The notes beneath the pieces are model-generated. The model was not told the DNA's origin, made no database searches, and saw only the letters and a program-made list of their open reading frames with translations. Positions 34,496-42,741 of a stretch of 64,000 nt of DNA are shown one piece after another. Source of the stretch: Sphaerimonospora thailandensis (GTDB lineage Bacteria; Actinomycetota; Actinomycetes; Streptosporangiales; Streptosporangiaceae); assembly GCF_016863115.1 (NCBI RefSeq), contig NZ_BOOG01000020.1, positions 1-64,000 on the forward strand, written 5' to 3'. Every line of letters starts with the position of its first letter. Position 1 is the first letter of the stretch. A program made the position numbers and the translations under genes.

Positions 34496-36283
34496 CTAGC
34501 CCAGCACGGCCTTCATCACGGACGTCGCCCCGGCGGCCGCCTCCTTCGGGTCCATCAGCAGCGAGTCGGGTGCGTTGATCGGCGCGTTCTCCGGCCGGTC
34601 GCTCCCCGAGAACAGCACCCACACCACCTTCGTCCCGTCAAGGACGTAGATCTCGTAGCGGTTCGCCTGCGCGGTGTCGGTGCGCTGCCGGACGGCCTGG
34701 CCGAACGAGTCCTGCCCCAATCTCGGCAGCTTCCGCAGCCTGCCCCACCGGATGCCGCCGATCCCGCTGCCGGCCGTCGTCTTGGCCTTGGCGCGCTCGT
34801 CGATGAAGTGATAACGGGCGGACTCCGCGTCGGCGAAGGAGTGGATGCTGATCCGGAGGTTGCGCCAGCGCACCTTGCCCTGTCCGATCGGCAGCTTGTC
34901 GTTCCACCACTGGCACTGGGTGACCGTCGCACCCCCCTCCACGCTGCGGGCCGCCGCTCCCTCGGTCTTCGGCACCAGCGTCTTGACCAGCGGCTGAACG
35001 CTCACGCAGGGCGCAGGCAGCGCGATCAGGGTGGGCGTGGGCGACGGGGTCGGGCTCGGCTTCGGCCGCGGCTTGAAGGGCATCGGCTGCCCGGACTGCC
35101 ACGCCGTGATCGACTTGGCGAGCTGGCCCAGCAGGCTCTCCACCTCGCGCAGCGCGTTCTCCTCGTTGATCGACTGCGTGGTGTCCGTCGACAAGATCTC
35201 GGCTTCCTTGTCCTGCTGGTTCGCCTCGTACTTCACCTGGAACACCACGTTGCCGATCCGGCCCGCCCCCTGCCCGAAGGAGTACCAGTAGTTCTTCTCC
35301 CGGGTCCACTGATACTGGGCGGCGGCCTGCTCGGCGATCTCGGGAAACTCCCTCGCCTTCGAGTAGTAGCGCTCCTTGGTGGACACGCTCGCCTGGTATT
35401 TGTACTGCCTCAACTCGCCGTCGAACTGGATGCGCGCGGACTTGTTCGCCGTGGTGTTGCCGACCGCCTCATACCGGGACACGTTCACCGTGATCTCACG
35501 GATGCGCCGTTTGTCCTTGTAGGAGATGTTTCGGTTGACCCAGCTGCAGGTCCACCTGACATAGCTGACGATGCTGTCGTCGCGGTTGTCACTCATCGAC
35601 GAGTCGATCGTCGCGGCGGGCACCAGCCGCTCGGCCTCCGCCGGGTCGAGCATCGCGCACACGTCGGTCTTGGACGCGTCGGCCACGGCGGATGTGGCCG
35701 CCGGAGAGGCCACGGCCGCGGTAGCGGCAGGCGTGGGCCTCGCGCCGTCATCGCGCACCTTCATCACGGCGAACGTCCCGCCCGCCACCGCCAGCACGGC
35801 GGTGATCGCCACGGCCGGGATCACCCAGCCGCGACGCCGGGGCTGGGACGGCTGCGTCGGCGCCTGCCACAGCGGGGCGGCCGGTGGAGTCGGCCCCTGC
35901 CAGCCACCGCCCGATCCCCGCCACGCCCCTCCCGCCGAAGTCCCGTCCGGCGGACCCTGCTGCCAGCCGTACGGCTGGTCATAAGGCTGGTCATAAGGCT
36001 GAGCGGGCTGCTGACCGTACGGCTGAGGGTACGGCTGGGCGGGCTGCTGACCATACGACTGCCCGTACGGCTGTGGAGGCTGCTGAGGGTACGGCTGGGC
36101 GGGCTGCTGACCGTACGACTGGCCGTACGGCTGAGAATACGGCTGGGCATGGGGGGTGCCGTACGGCGACCGGCTGTGCTGCGACGCCTCAGGAGGAACC
36201 GGGAGGGCCGGCGGGTCGATCGGCTGCCGAGGCGGGGGTGCCGGGTCGCCGGGCCCGGGGTATCCGTCGCCACCGCTGGACAT
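34496..36283 (-). CDS. Single-pass membrane protein with two extracellular sensor-like domains
   Basis: The 595-residue protein starts with a cytoplasmic Pro/Tyr/Gly/Gln-rich region (repeats such as QPYGQSYGQQPAQPYPQ), then one membrane helix (GWVIPAVAITAVLAVAGGTF near 155). Outside are two domains, each beginning with a Cys in a D-x-C or P-x-C context and followed by a CxW motif (CSWVNRN; CQWWNDK). The same C...CxW layout appears in the tails of both kinases upstream. ATG 36283 has AGGAGG at 4 bases; an ATG at 36310 would overlap the kinase stop as ATGA. It is the third gene of the operon, likely a substrate or co-sensor of the kinases. Confidence 0.75.
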   Translation of the reverse strand: MSSGGDGYPGPGDPAPPPRQPIDPPALPVPPEASQHSRSPYGTPHAQPYSQPYGQSYGQQPAQPYPQQPPQPYGQSYGQQPAQPYPQPYGQQPAQPYDQPYDQPYGWQQGPPDGTSAGGAWRGSGGGWQGPTPPAAPLWQAPTQPSQPRRRGWVIPAVAITAVLAVAGGTFAVMKVRDDGARPTPAATAAVASPAATSAVADASKTDVCAMLDPAEAERLVPAATIDSSMSDNRDDSIVSYVRWTCSWVNRNISYKDKRRIREITVNVSRYEAVGNTTANKSARIQFDGELRQYKYQASVSTKERYYSKAREFPEIAEQAAAQYQWTREKNYWYSFGQGAGRIGNVVFQVKYEANQQDKEAEILSTDTTQSINEENALREVESLLGQLAKSITAWQSGQPMPFKPRPKPSPTPSPTPTLIALPAPCVSVQPLVKTLVPKTEGAAARSVEGGATVTQCQWWNDKLPIGQGKVRWRNLRISIHSFADAESARYHFIDERAKAKTTAGSGIGGIRWGRLRKLPRLGQDSFGQAVRQRTDTAQANRYEIYVLDGTKVVWVLFSGSDRPENAPINAPDSLLMDPKEAAAGATSVMKAVLG

Positions 36284-36306
36284 ATCGCCTCCTGGAGTTG
36301 GGAACG

Positions 36307-37734
36307 TCATCCGAGCCCGACGCCGACGAGCTCCGCCGCGCGGACGGCCGTTCGCCGGTCGTCCCGGGTGACCGCCGCGTCGCCCGAACGGCGGTAGGCG
36401 ACCTCGACGATGAGATTGCTGCGGCGGAACCAGACCGTGGCCCCGGTCGTCCCGCCATCCGGGTCGGGCTCGTCGCGCGAGAACGCCTCATCCCCGATGC
36501 CCGGCTGGTCGCGGACCTCGCCGCCCGTCGCGGCCTGAGCCGCGCGCTGCCCGGCCAGTTCCAGGGCCGCCGCGTCGGTCCCCGCCGCCCCCCGGCTCCC
36601 CTGCTCCGGAAGCCGATAGGTCACGGTTATCGTCCGCTGCCGGCCGCTGGCGCGCTCGCGCCATCGGCAGCCCGAAACGAGCTGTTGCGTGGAGTGTTCA
36701 GCGGACTCTTCCGGGGTGGCTTCGGCGCCGAGCAGCTCGCGGATCGCCGTGGTCGTCAGGCTCCGGCAGGGGTCCGGGGCCGCCGTGAAGCGCCCCGAAC
36801 CGGCGCCGGCCCCCGACTCGCCCGCCAGCCGCCAGGCCAGCAGCCCGGCCGCCACCCCGACCACCGCCACAAGCGCGGCGCCCAGCACGAGGCGCGCCGT
36901 ACGGCCCTGCCGTACGGCGACGGGCTCGGGCGCGGCGGCCAGCGCGTGCAGAACCCGCCGCACGGCCTGCGGCGGCAGGCGGCGGGCGGGATCCTTGTCG
37001 AGCAGACCGTGCACGAGCCAGGCCAGCTCGGGCGAGGCCCTGACCATCGGCCTCGGCTCCTGCAGCAGCACGGCGGCGACGAGCGCCGCGGCCAGAGGTC
37101 CGTCGAAGGGCCGTCGCCCTTCGACCACCGTGTACAGCGTCGCGCCCAGCGACCACAGGTCCGAGGGCGGCCCGTCCGGCTCAGCGCGAAACCGCTCCGG
37201 CGCCATGTACGCGGGTGAGCCGGCGGAGCTGGACGGCGCGGCCCCGGCCCTGCCGAAGGGCGCGGCGATGCCGAAGTCGGTGAGCAGCGCACGACCGTCC
37301 GGCGCGATCAGCACATTGGCAGGCTTCACGTCGCGGTGCAGGATCCCGTGGGCGTGCGCCGCCTCCAGCGCGTCGAGCACGGAGAGTCCGATCTCGGCCA
37401 CCCGCCGCACCGGGAGCGGCTCGTCCTCCCGGATCACCTTGTCGAGCGACCGGCCGGGCACCAGGTCCATCACGATCCACGGCCGCCCGTCGTGCCGGAT
37501 CACATCGTGGATCATGACGATCGACGGATGGCTGAGCCGGCCCGCGGCCCGGGCCTCGTGGATCGCCCGCTCGGTGAAGTCGGCCAGCTCCGCCCCGCCC
37601 AGCCCGGACGGGACTCGCACCTGCTTCATCGCGACCTCGCGGCGCAGCAGTTCGTCGACGCCCCGCCAGACGGTGCCGCCGCCGCCCTCGCCGATCTCTT
37701 CGACGAGGCGGTAGCGGCCGGCCAGCAGGTCCAC
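36307..37734 (-). CDS. Transmembrane serine/threonine protein kinase B
   Basis: The 475-residue protein has a Hanks-type kinase domain (1-270) with GEGGGGTVWRG, the catalytic lysine in VAMKQV, HRDVKPANV and DFGIA. One membrane helix follows (ARLVLGAALVAVVGVAAGLLA). An extracellular domain of about 140 residues contains DPCRSLT and GCRWRER. It lacks PASTA repeats, so it is not a PknB-type cell-wall sensor. The GTG start directly follows the stop codon of the upstream kinase without a gap, so translation is coupled. The ligand is unknown. Confidence 0.9.
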   Translation of the reverse strand: MDLLAGRYRLVEEIGEGGGGTVWRGVDELLRREVAMKQVRVPSGLGGAELADFTERAIHEARAAGRLSHPSIVMIHDVIRHDGRPWIVMDLVPGRSLDKVIREDEPLPVRRVAEIGLSVLDALEAAHAHGILHRDVKPANVLIAPDGRALLTDFGIAAPFGRAGAAPSSSAGSPAYMAPERFRAEPDGPPSDLWSLGATLYTVVEGRRPFDGPLAAALVAAVLLQEPRPMVRASPELAWLVHGLLDKDPARRLPPQAVRRVLHALAAAPEPVAVRQGRTARLVLGAALVAVVGVAAGLLAWRLAGESGAGAGSGRFTAAPDPCRSLTTTAIRELLGAEATPEESAEHSTQQLVSGCRWRERASGRQRTITVTYRLPEQGSRGAAGTDAAALELAGQRAAQAATGGEVRDQPGIGDEAFSRDEPDPDGGTTGATVWFRRSNLIVEVAYRRSGDAAVTRDDRRTAVRAAELVGVGLG

Positions 37735-39288
37735 CTACGCCAGCCCTCGCAGCCCCTCGGCGGCCAGTTCGGCCGCCTCGACCGCGCGCCGCCGTACGTC
37801 CGCCATGGATCCGGCGTCGAGATCGGCGTACTGGAGGCGGGCCACGAGATCGCCGAGGCGGAAGTACACCTCGGACGCCTGGGCCCCGCCGCCCGGCTCC
37901 GTGATGTCGGCGGTGAACGCCTCGTCGCCCACGTCGGCCGCGGGCCGGGCGCCGGACACGATGACGGGAACCTTCCTGTCGACGCCGATCTCGTACCAGA
38001 TCCAGTTGCCGTCGCGGGGCGCCGAGCCGTACTGCCGCCGCAGGCCGGACATGAGGGTCCGAGCGGACTCAAGGGTGAGCGACCAGGGCTCGGGAGTGTC
38101 GGAGTCGGTCTCCGCGGCCAGGGTGAGCCCGGCGCCGGTCACCGTCCACTGGCATCCGTCGTCCGACGCGCGGCCCTTGGGCGGCGTGGTGGCGCCGAGC
38201 AGCCGGCCCACCTGGTCCGGGGTCAGCGCCCGGCACAGGTCGACCTTCCGGTCGAACGTCGGCGACACCGGGCGGGGCCGGGCCACGGCCTCCTCCCCGC
38301 CGTCGTCGAGGACGACGACGGCGGTCGCCGCGACGGCCACCACCGCCACAGCCGCCATCACCATGATCCGGGTGCGCCTCGCGCCGGGCCTGCACGCCGG
38401 CGCCTCTTTGATCTTCGGCGCGGTCTTCGGCCTTATCTCCGGGCTGATCTCGGGGGCGCCGCCGGCCGCGATCCGCCGCAGGAGATCCAACGTCGTGGCC
38501 GCGTCCGGCCGGGCCGCCGGGTCCCTGGCCAGCATCCAGGTCAGCAGCGGCCCGAGCGGGCCCGCCAGGTGCGGCGGCCGGGGATCCCGCGTGAGCGTCG
38601 CGGCGATCACCTCCGCGTTCGACTCCTGCGGGGACGACCGGTACGGCGAAACGCCCTCGACGGCGGTGTAGAGCGTGGCCGCGAGCGACCACAGGTCGGC
38701 GGCCGGCCCGCCCGGATCACCCGACAGCCGTTCGGGGGCGATGAAGCCCGGGGAGCCGACGAGCAGCCCGGCCTCGGTCAGCGCGGTCTGGTCGGCCGGG
38801 CGGGCGATGCCGAAGTCGGTGAGCACGACGCGGCCGCCCTCGGTCAGGAACACGTTGCCCGGCTTGACGTCCCGGTGCTGCACGCCCCGGGAGTGCGCCT
38901 CCGACAGCGCCTCGAGCACGCGGGCGCCGATGTCGGCCACCAGCGGGGGCGGCACCGGCCCGTAGGTCGCGATCTCCTTGGACAGGTCCCGGCCGTGCAG
39001 CAGCTCCATGACGATCCACGGCCTGCCGTCATGGACGAGCACGTCGTGCACGGCGACGATCCCGGGATGGCGGATGCGCGCGGTGACCTCGGCCTCCCGC
39101 ATGACCCGCGCCACCCGTTCCGCGCGTTCCCGCTCGGGCAGCCCGTCGGGCACCCGCAGCTCCTTGACCGCGACCTCGCGATCCAGCAGGTCGTCCCTGG
39201 CCAGCCAGACCGTGCCCATGCCTCCGGAGCCGAGGGGCCGCAGCAGGTGATATCGCGAGGCCGGCGTCTCCCCCAGCGATTCGGCCAT
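37735..39288 (-). CDS. Transmembrane serine/threonine protein kinase A
   Basis: The protein has 517 residues from ATG 39288. Kinase motifs are GSGGMGTVWLA, VAVKELRV, HRDVKPGNV and DFGIARPA, with APERLSGDP after the activation loop. A membrane helix (IMVMAAVAVVAVAATAVVV) precedes an extracellular domain with DLCRALTPDQVGRLLG and GCQWTVTG, related in layout to that of kinase B. The frame is open to 39357, but a -10-like TATTCT ends 7 bases before the ATG, suggesting a leaderless transcript. First gene of the three-gene sensor-kinase operon. Confidence 0.9.
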   Translation of the reverse strand: MAESLGETPASRYHLLRPLGSGGMGTVWLARDDLLDREVAVKELRVPDGLPERERAERVARVMREAEVTARIRHPGIVAVHDVLVHDGRPWIVMELLHGRDLSKEIATYGPVPPPLVADIGARVLEALSEAHSRGVQHRDVKPGNVFLTEGGRVVLTDFGIARPADQTALTEAGLLVGSPGFIAPERLSGDPGGPAADLWSLAATLYTAVEGVSPYRSSPQESNAEVIAATLTRDPRPPHLAGPLGPLLTWMLARDPAARPDAATTLDLLRRIAAGGAPEISPEIRPKTAPKIKEAPACRPGARRTRIMVMAAVAVVAVAATAVVVLDDGGEEAVARPRPVSPTFDRKVDLCRALTPDQVGRLLGATTPPKGRASDDGCQWTVTGAGLTLAAETDSDTPEPWSLTLESARTLMSGLRRQYGSAPRDGNWIWYEIGVDRKVPVIVSGARPAADVGDEAFTADITEPGGGAQASEVYFRLGDLVARLQYADLDAGSMADVRRRAVEAAELAAEGLRGLA

Positions 39289-39295
39289 ATCGGGG

Positions 39296-39301
39296 AGAAT
39301 A
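39296..39301 (-). promoter_or_regulatory. Candidate -10 element of a leaderless kinase transcript
   Basis: Read leftwards, TATTCT ends 7 bases before the kinase A ATG at 39288, and no ribosome site is seen. That spacing places the transcript start at the ATG itself, as in many actinobacterial leaderless genes. No good -35 is seen. Confidence 0.35.
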
Positions 39302-39390
39302 GCGAACCTTTGATCAACCCGCTCTCTGACGGGATTTCCGTTATCTCCCCTTTGCACGCGGACCCATCGGCGTTCACCCCGCGAAGGAGG

Positions 39391-39615
39391 TCAACCGATG
39401 AGGACCGGGACGCCCGGGCCGGTGAACTCGACGCCGGCGATCCGCTTGAGCCCCTCTGCGCTGACGAGCAGTCGGTCGCCGTCCCTGACCGCGGTGACGG
39501 TCGTGTCCCCGTCGAGGTCCCGGATCGTCGTACGGCTCTCACGCTCGGGCACGCCGCACACGACGAGCGTGATCAGTGGGTCCGTACGGCAATCGCGGCG
39601 GAAGCCCGACCCCAA
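39391..39615 (-). CDS. Doubtful small open frame
   Basis: A 74-codon frame with actinobacterial codon bias (central part TIRDLDGDTTVTAVRDGD, end GVEFTGPGVPVLIG). The start would be TTG with no ribosome site. No family is recognised. It could be a decayed gene end or chance; the rest of the interval 39289-39702 shows nothing else. Confidence 0.25.
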   Translation of the reverse strand: MGSGFRRDCRTDPLITLVVCGVPERESRTTIRDLDGDTTVTAVRDGDRLLVSAEGLKRIAGVEFTGPGVPVLIG

Positions 39616-39702
39616 GGATCTGGGTCATTTGGGGCGATATATTCCCGTTTGTGCCCGATTAAGGTAATGTTGCGGCAATATCCCCCAGCGACTGGAGGTC
39701 AC

Positions 39703-39921
39703 ATGGACCGCTTCGTGCACGTGATCCCACTGGATGACGTGATCAGCCACGAGGGTACGCCGCACTGCGTCTGCGGACCGGGCGGCGAACCGGTGACCGC
39801 CACCGATCTCGACGATTCCGACAGCATGGGCCTCGGGTGGTCCAGCCCGACCATCGGCGTCATCTACCGCCACTACTCGCTCACTCCCTGCCGCCAGTGG
39901 GAGGCCGTCCCCGAGGCGTGA
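39703..39921 (+). CDS. Small conserved-looking protein of unknown function
   Basis: The product is 72 residues behind GGAGG at 4-5 bases from ATG 39703. It contains HVIPLDDVISHEGTPHCVCG and ends with YRHYSLTPCRQWEA. Cys and His residues could bind metal. I know similar small proteins from actinobacteria but no function. It stands alone between the kinase operon and the sugar-hydrolase remnant. Confidence 0.65.
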   Translation: MDRFVHVIPLDDVISHEGTPHCVCGPGGEPVTATDLDDSDSMGLGWSSPTIGVIYRHYSLTPCRQWEAVPEA

Positions 39922-39940
39922 TCCTCCAGCCGCGACCCCG

Positions 39941-40123
39941 TTGACCCTCTCCCCCGTGTCCGACTCCGCCGCGGCGAACCTGCGCGCCTTCGTCGAGCGG
40001 GACGGCACGATCGTCGTCTCGCTCTTCAGCGGTGTCGCCGACGAGCACGGCACCCGCCTGGACGACGTCGACCTGCCGCCCGGCGGCTTGGCCGTCCGCC
40101 GAGAGGACCGGCAGGAACCGTGA
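39941..40123 (+). pseudogene. Possible remnant of a family 42 beta-galactosidase
   Basis: This 60-codon frame contains AAANLRAFVERDGTIVVSLF followed by SGVADEHGTRL. The pattern resembles the trimerisation domain of GH42 beta-galactosidases, where a segment of this type precedes the barrel's active-site cap. The catalytic barrel is absent and no start with a ribosome site is seen. It is best read as a relic. The similarity is from memory of the family and needs a search. Confidence 0.4.
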
Positions 40124-40220
40124 CGAACGACGTGTAACACACTGGAGGAGTTCTCGTCCGCCATATGTGAACGAGCTGAGATCAAGGCGGGAACGAGGCT
40201 CTCAGAGAGGGGATCGGACA

Positions 40221-40670
40221 TTGCAGAGAATCGACGTCAGCCGACTCGCTCCGGAGGCGTACCGGGCGATGCACGCACTGGAGAGGTTCCAGCGCGAGAG
40301 CGGGGTGCCGCACAGCACCCTGGAACTCATCAAGCTCCGGGTCAGTCAGATCAACGGCTGCGCGTTCTGCGTGGACATGCACAGCCATGACGCCAAGAAG
40401 GCCGGGGAGACCGACGAGCGGCTGTGGTCCGTGGCCACGTGGCGCGAGGCCCCCTTCTACACGGAGGCGGAGCGGGCCGCGCTGGCGCTCGCGGAGGAGA
40501 CGACGCGGCTGAGCGACCGCCCCGACGCGGTGCCCGACGATGTGTGGGCGGAGGCCGCCAAGCACTACGACGACGAAACACTCGCCGCGCTCGTGGTCGC
40601 GATCGCGACGATCAACGCCTGGAACAGGATCGGCGTGGCCACCCGGTTGGTCCCGGGCTCCCGCCGCTGA
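40221..40670 (+). CDS. AhpD-like carboxymuconolactone decarboxylase-family protein
   Basis: The 149-residue protein has the AhpD-like core with the redox CxxC motif and its histidine in NGCAFCVDMHSHDAKK, then DERLWSVATWREAPFYTEAE. This sub-family reduces peroxides or partner peroxiredoxins with the vicinal cysteines. The start TTG 40221 follows GAGAGGGG. The frame is open upstream through the preceding relic, but that part is unrelated. No ahpC gene is nearby. Confidence 0.85.
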   Translation: MQRIDVSRLAPEAYRAMHALERFQRESGVPHSTLELIKLRVSQINGCAFCVDMHSHDAKKAGETDERLWSVATWREAPFYTEAERAALALAEETTRLSDRPDAVPDDVWAEAAKHYDDETLAALVVAIATINAWNRIGVATRLVPGSRR

Positions 40671-40782
40671 TCGCGGCATGACCGGGGGTGGAGCCGGGCA
40701 AGTCAAGTATCTGTAAAGCGAAAACCAGGAGACGGCAGGCGGCGCGGCGCATAATCTGCTGATGTCACGGAAAGGAGGAGCC

Positions 40783-41004
40783 ATGAGACGCACCAGGATC
40801 CCCAGGACCCCCAGGACCCCCAGCACGCGCCGCACCGAATACACCACCGGCCTCGTCGACCCCGTCCTTGATCGGAAGAAGACCGCCGGAGCCGACGAGA
40901 CCTTTCGCCGAGCACTGCCAGACGTCTCGATCTGCGCTCCCCCTCCGGCCGTCCGCTCCCCTACTGATCGTTTCTTTACGGCGGCTTTAGCAGATCATCG
41001 GTAG
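40783..41004 (+). CDS. Doubtful small basic open frame
   Basis: A 73-codon frame from ATG 40783 with a very good AAAGGAGGAGCC site before it. The start is basic and repetitive (RIPRTPRTPSTRR). The end becomes AT-richer and runs into the palindrome at 41004, which argues against a long product. It may be a real short protein or just a leader. Confidence 0.35.
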   Translation: MRRTRIPRTPRTPSTRRTEYTTGLVDPVLDRKKTAGADETFRRALPDVSICAPPPAVRSPTDRFFTAALADHR

Positions 41005-41024
41005 TTATCTACCGTGTAGGTAAC
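41004..41024. promoter_or_regulatory. Imperfect 21-bp palindrome, likely operator
   Basis: The half-sites GTTATCTACC and its near complement GTAGGTAAC match at 8 of 10 pairs around a central G. The site ends 26 bases before the small frame at 41051, in an AT-rich patch typical of a promoter. Size and symmetry suit a TetR- or GntR-type dimer. Confidence 0.5.
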
Positions 41025-41050
41025 AAAATCATCACGTCGGGGGGACGAGA

Positions 41051-41215
41051 ATGCTCAAGGTGGTGCCACCGATCGGCCAGGTAAGGGACATCAGGTCCGC
41101 GCTTCGCCGCAGGCCCGGCCGGATCCGCGACAGGAAGATCGTCGATTTGCGGGCCTACACCGGTGCCAATGTGATCCGGTTTCCCCGGACCTCAGGGCCG
41201 ACCTCGGCGGCCTGA
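41051..41215 (+). CDS. Possible small basic peptide (54 residues)
   Basis: ATG 41051 follows a purine-rich GGGGGGACGAGA and opens a 54-codon frame. The peptide is highly basic (RSALRRRPGRIRDRKIVDLR), then TGANVIRFPRTSG. No family is recognised. The palindromic operator candidate just upstream gives it some support. It could bind nucleic acid; that is only charge-based inference. Confidence 0.4.
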   Translation: MLKVVPPIGQVRDIRSALRRRPGRIRDRKIVDLRAYTGANVIRFPRTSGPTSAA

Positions 41216-41331
41216 CCCGGCAGGGCTCCGGTCGCCCATGCCGCATTGGGCCGGACCACGCTCGAGGCCGCCGACGCGAAACAGGCCCGCGTCGGCGGTC
41301 GGCCGTGTGAAAACTGGTTGAATGTCACTTC

Positions 41332-42009
41332 GTGAGCGATCTGTCGACAACCGAGCGCACGCGGCATCGGCGGCTGCGAGAGCAGGGCCGTACCGACCGG
41401 GAAGCCCTGTTCGAGGTGCTGCGGGCGGGCTTCGTCTGCCACCTCGGCGTGGTGGTGGACGGCGACCCGATGGTCGTGCCCACCGTGTACGGGTTCGACT
41501 CCGGTCATCTCTACGTGCACGGATCGGTCGCCAGCCGCAGCCTCGAATACGGCATCCGCGATGGCGAGAGCGGCGGCGACGGCCAGGGTCACGGGTCCGC
41601 TGTGTGCGTGACCATCACCCACGTCGACGGCCTCGTCCTGGCCCGGTCGGTGTTCGAACACGGCGTGAACTACCGCAGTGCCATGATCTACGGCGTGCCG
41701 CGCGTCCTGGAGGGCGACGACAAGCTGGCCGCTCTCCGCTGCCTCACCGAGCACATGGCGCCCGGCCAGTGGGAGTACGCGCGGCAGCCCAATCGTAAGG
41801 AACTGGCCGCCACCAAAATCCTCGCGATCCCCCTGGACGAGGCCTCCGTCAAGGTACGGCAGGGCCACCCGGACGACGCGGACGATCCGCATGACGTATG
41901 GGCAGGGGTGCTGCCACTCGCGACGACATGGCAGGCCCCGATCACCGATCCCCTGGCGACCCGTCCTGTCCCCGAACACATCCGCCGCCACTCCGGCCCC
42001 CTTCCCTGA
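41332..42009 (+). CDS. Pyridoxamine 5'-phosphate oxidase-like flavoprotein
   Basis: The 225-residue protein has a split-barrel PPOX-type fold. AGFVCHLGVVVDGDPMVVPT is the first strand pair and HGSVASRSLEY a cofactor-contact loop. The YRSAMIYG segment and the helix KLAALRCLTEHMAPGQW are common in F420- or FMN-linked members. Substrate is not predictable. GTG 41332 has no clear ribosome site and may be leaderless. A small frame overlaps its end and leads into the YbjN gene. Confidence 0.82.
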   Translation: MSDLSTTERTRHRRLREQGRTDREALFEVLRAGFVCHLGVVVDGDPMVVPTVYGFDSGHLYVHGSVASRSLEYGIRDGESGGDGQGHGSAVCVTITHVDGLVLARSVFEHGVNYRSAMIYGVPRVLEGDDKLAALRCLTEHMAPGQWEYARQPNRKELAATKILAIPLDEASVKVRQGHPDDADDPHDVWAGVLPLATTWQAPITDPLATRPVPEHIRRHSGPLP

Positions 42010-42200
42010 GCGGCGCCGCGACCCTCGACCACCTGATCACCCGCTGGCGGCGAGCGGTCGACGGAGTGATCGACGGGGCGATCGAACAGGCCGGGCGGAC
42101 CCGGGAGATCCTCGATTTCGCTTTCCTCACCGCCCCGGCATCCACGCTTTCCACAAGCGCCACCCGGATGCCGGATGGATGGTGCAGGATGTATTCGTGA
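41928..42200 (+). CDS. Possible small frame linking the PPOX and YbjN genes
   Basis: The convincing part is the last 60 codons (TLDHLITRWRRAVDGVIDGA, then EQAGRTREILDFAFLTAP), which look helical and have good codon bias. The stop overlaps the GTG of the YbjN gene as GTGA, the usual coupled arrangement. Its start is unclear: ATG 41928 lies inside the PPOX gene. No family is recognised. Confidence 0.35.
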   Translation: MAGPDHRSPGDPSCPRTHPPPLRPPSLSGAATLDHLITRWRRAVDGVIDGAIEQAGRTREILDFAFLTAPASTLSTSATRMPDGWCRMYS

Positions 42201-42631
42201 GGCCTTCCTCAGCGGTCGTGCAGCCGGATCGAGAGCTCGTCAAGGAGATTCTTGACGAGCTGGAGCTCGATCCCACCTTCGACGAGCACGGCGATCTGGC
42301 GATATCCACCCCCCAGCTCACGATCTACTTCCTGTTCGGATCCGCGGGCGACATATTCACGGTTCGCACGTTCTACACCAGGCGTTACTCAGTGGACGAG
42401 AAGCGGGTCCTGCTGACCGCCCTCAACGAGTGGAACGCGGACCACATGTGGCCGAAGGTCTACACGTTCACCCGGGACAACGGGGTGACCCGGGTCATCG
42501 GCGATTCGGAGCTCTACATCGGCGCCGGAGTGACCGGGGAGCACCTGACCACCGTGATCGCGCACTGGGTGAGATTCGCGATCAAATTCCACCGCTGGCT
42601 GACCGATCGCCTCGCCTACCAACTCGACTGA
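42197..42631 (+). CDS. YbjN-domain protein
   Basis: This protein of about 144 residues has the YbjN fold, which resembles type III secretion chaperones: ELVKEILDELELDPTFDEHG, then LTIYFLFGSAGDIFTVRTFY and LNEWNADHMWPKVY. Family members are tied to stress adaptation and motility in enterobacteria; their role in actinobacteria is open. The start may be GTG 42197 (GTGA overlap) or ATG 42179. A microrepeat overlaps its stop. Confidence 0.75.
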   Translation: MRPSSAVVQPDRELVKEILDELELDPTFDEHGDLAISTPQLTIYFLFGSAGDIFTVRTFYTRRYSVDEKRVLLTALNEWNADHMWPKVYTFTRDNGVTRVIGDSELYIGAGVTGEHLTTVIAHWVRFAIKFHRWLTDRLAYQLD

Positions 42632-42677
42632 GGCCCCGGTCGGTTGAGGCCCCGGTCGGTTGAGGCACCGGTCGGCA
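42630..42677. repeat. 16-bp tandem repeat at the YbjN stop codon
   Basis: Two perfect copies of GAGGCCCCGGTCGGTT and a third that differs at three positions stand in a row. The first copy begins inside the stop codon. Confidence 0.75.
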
Positions 42678-42741
42678 GCGCCGATAAGGTGATGCTCCGC
42701 ATCCCCCGCCCCCGCGCACGACCTGGCCGGAGTAGGACCAG

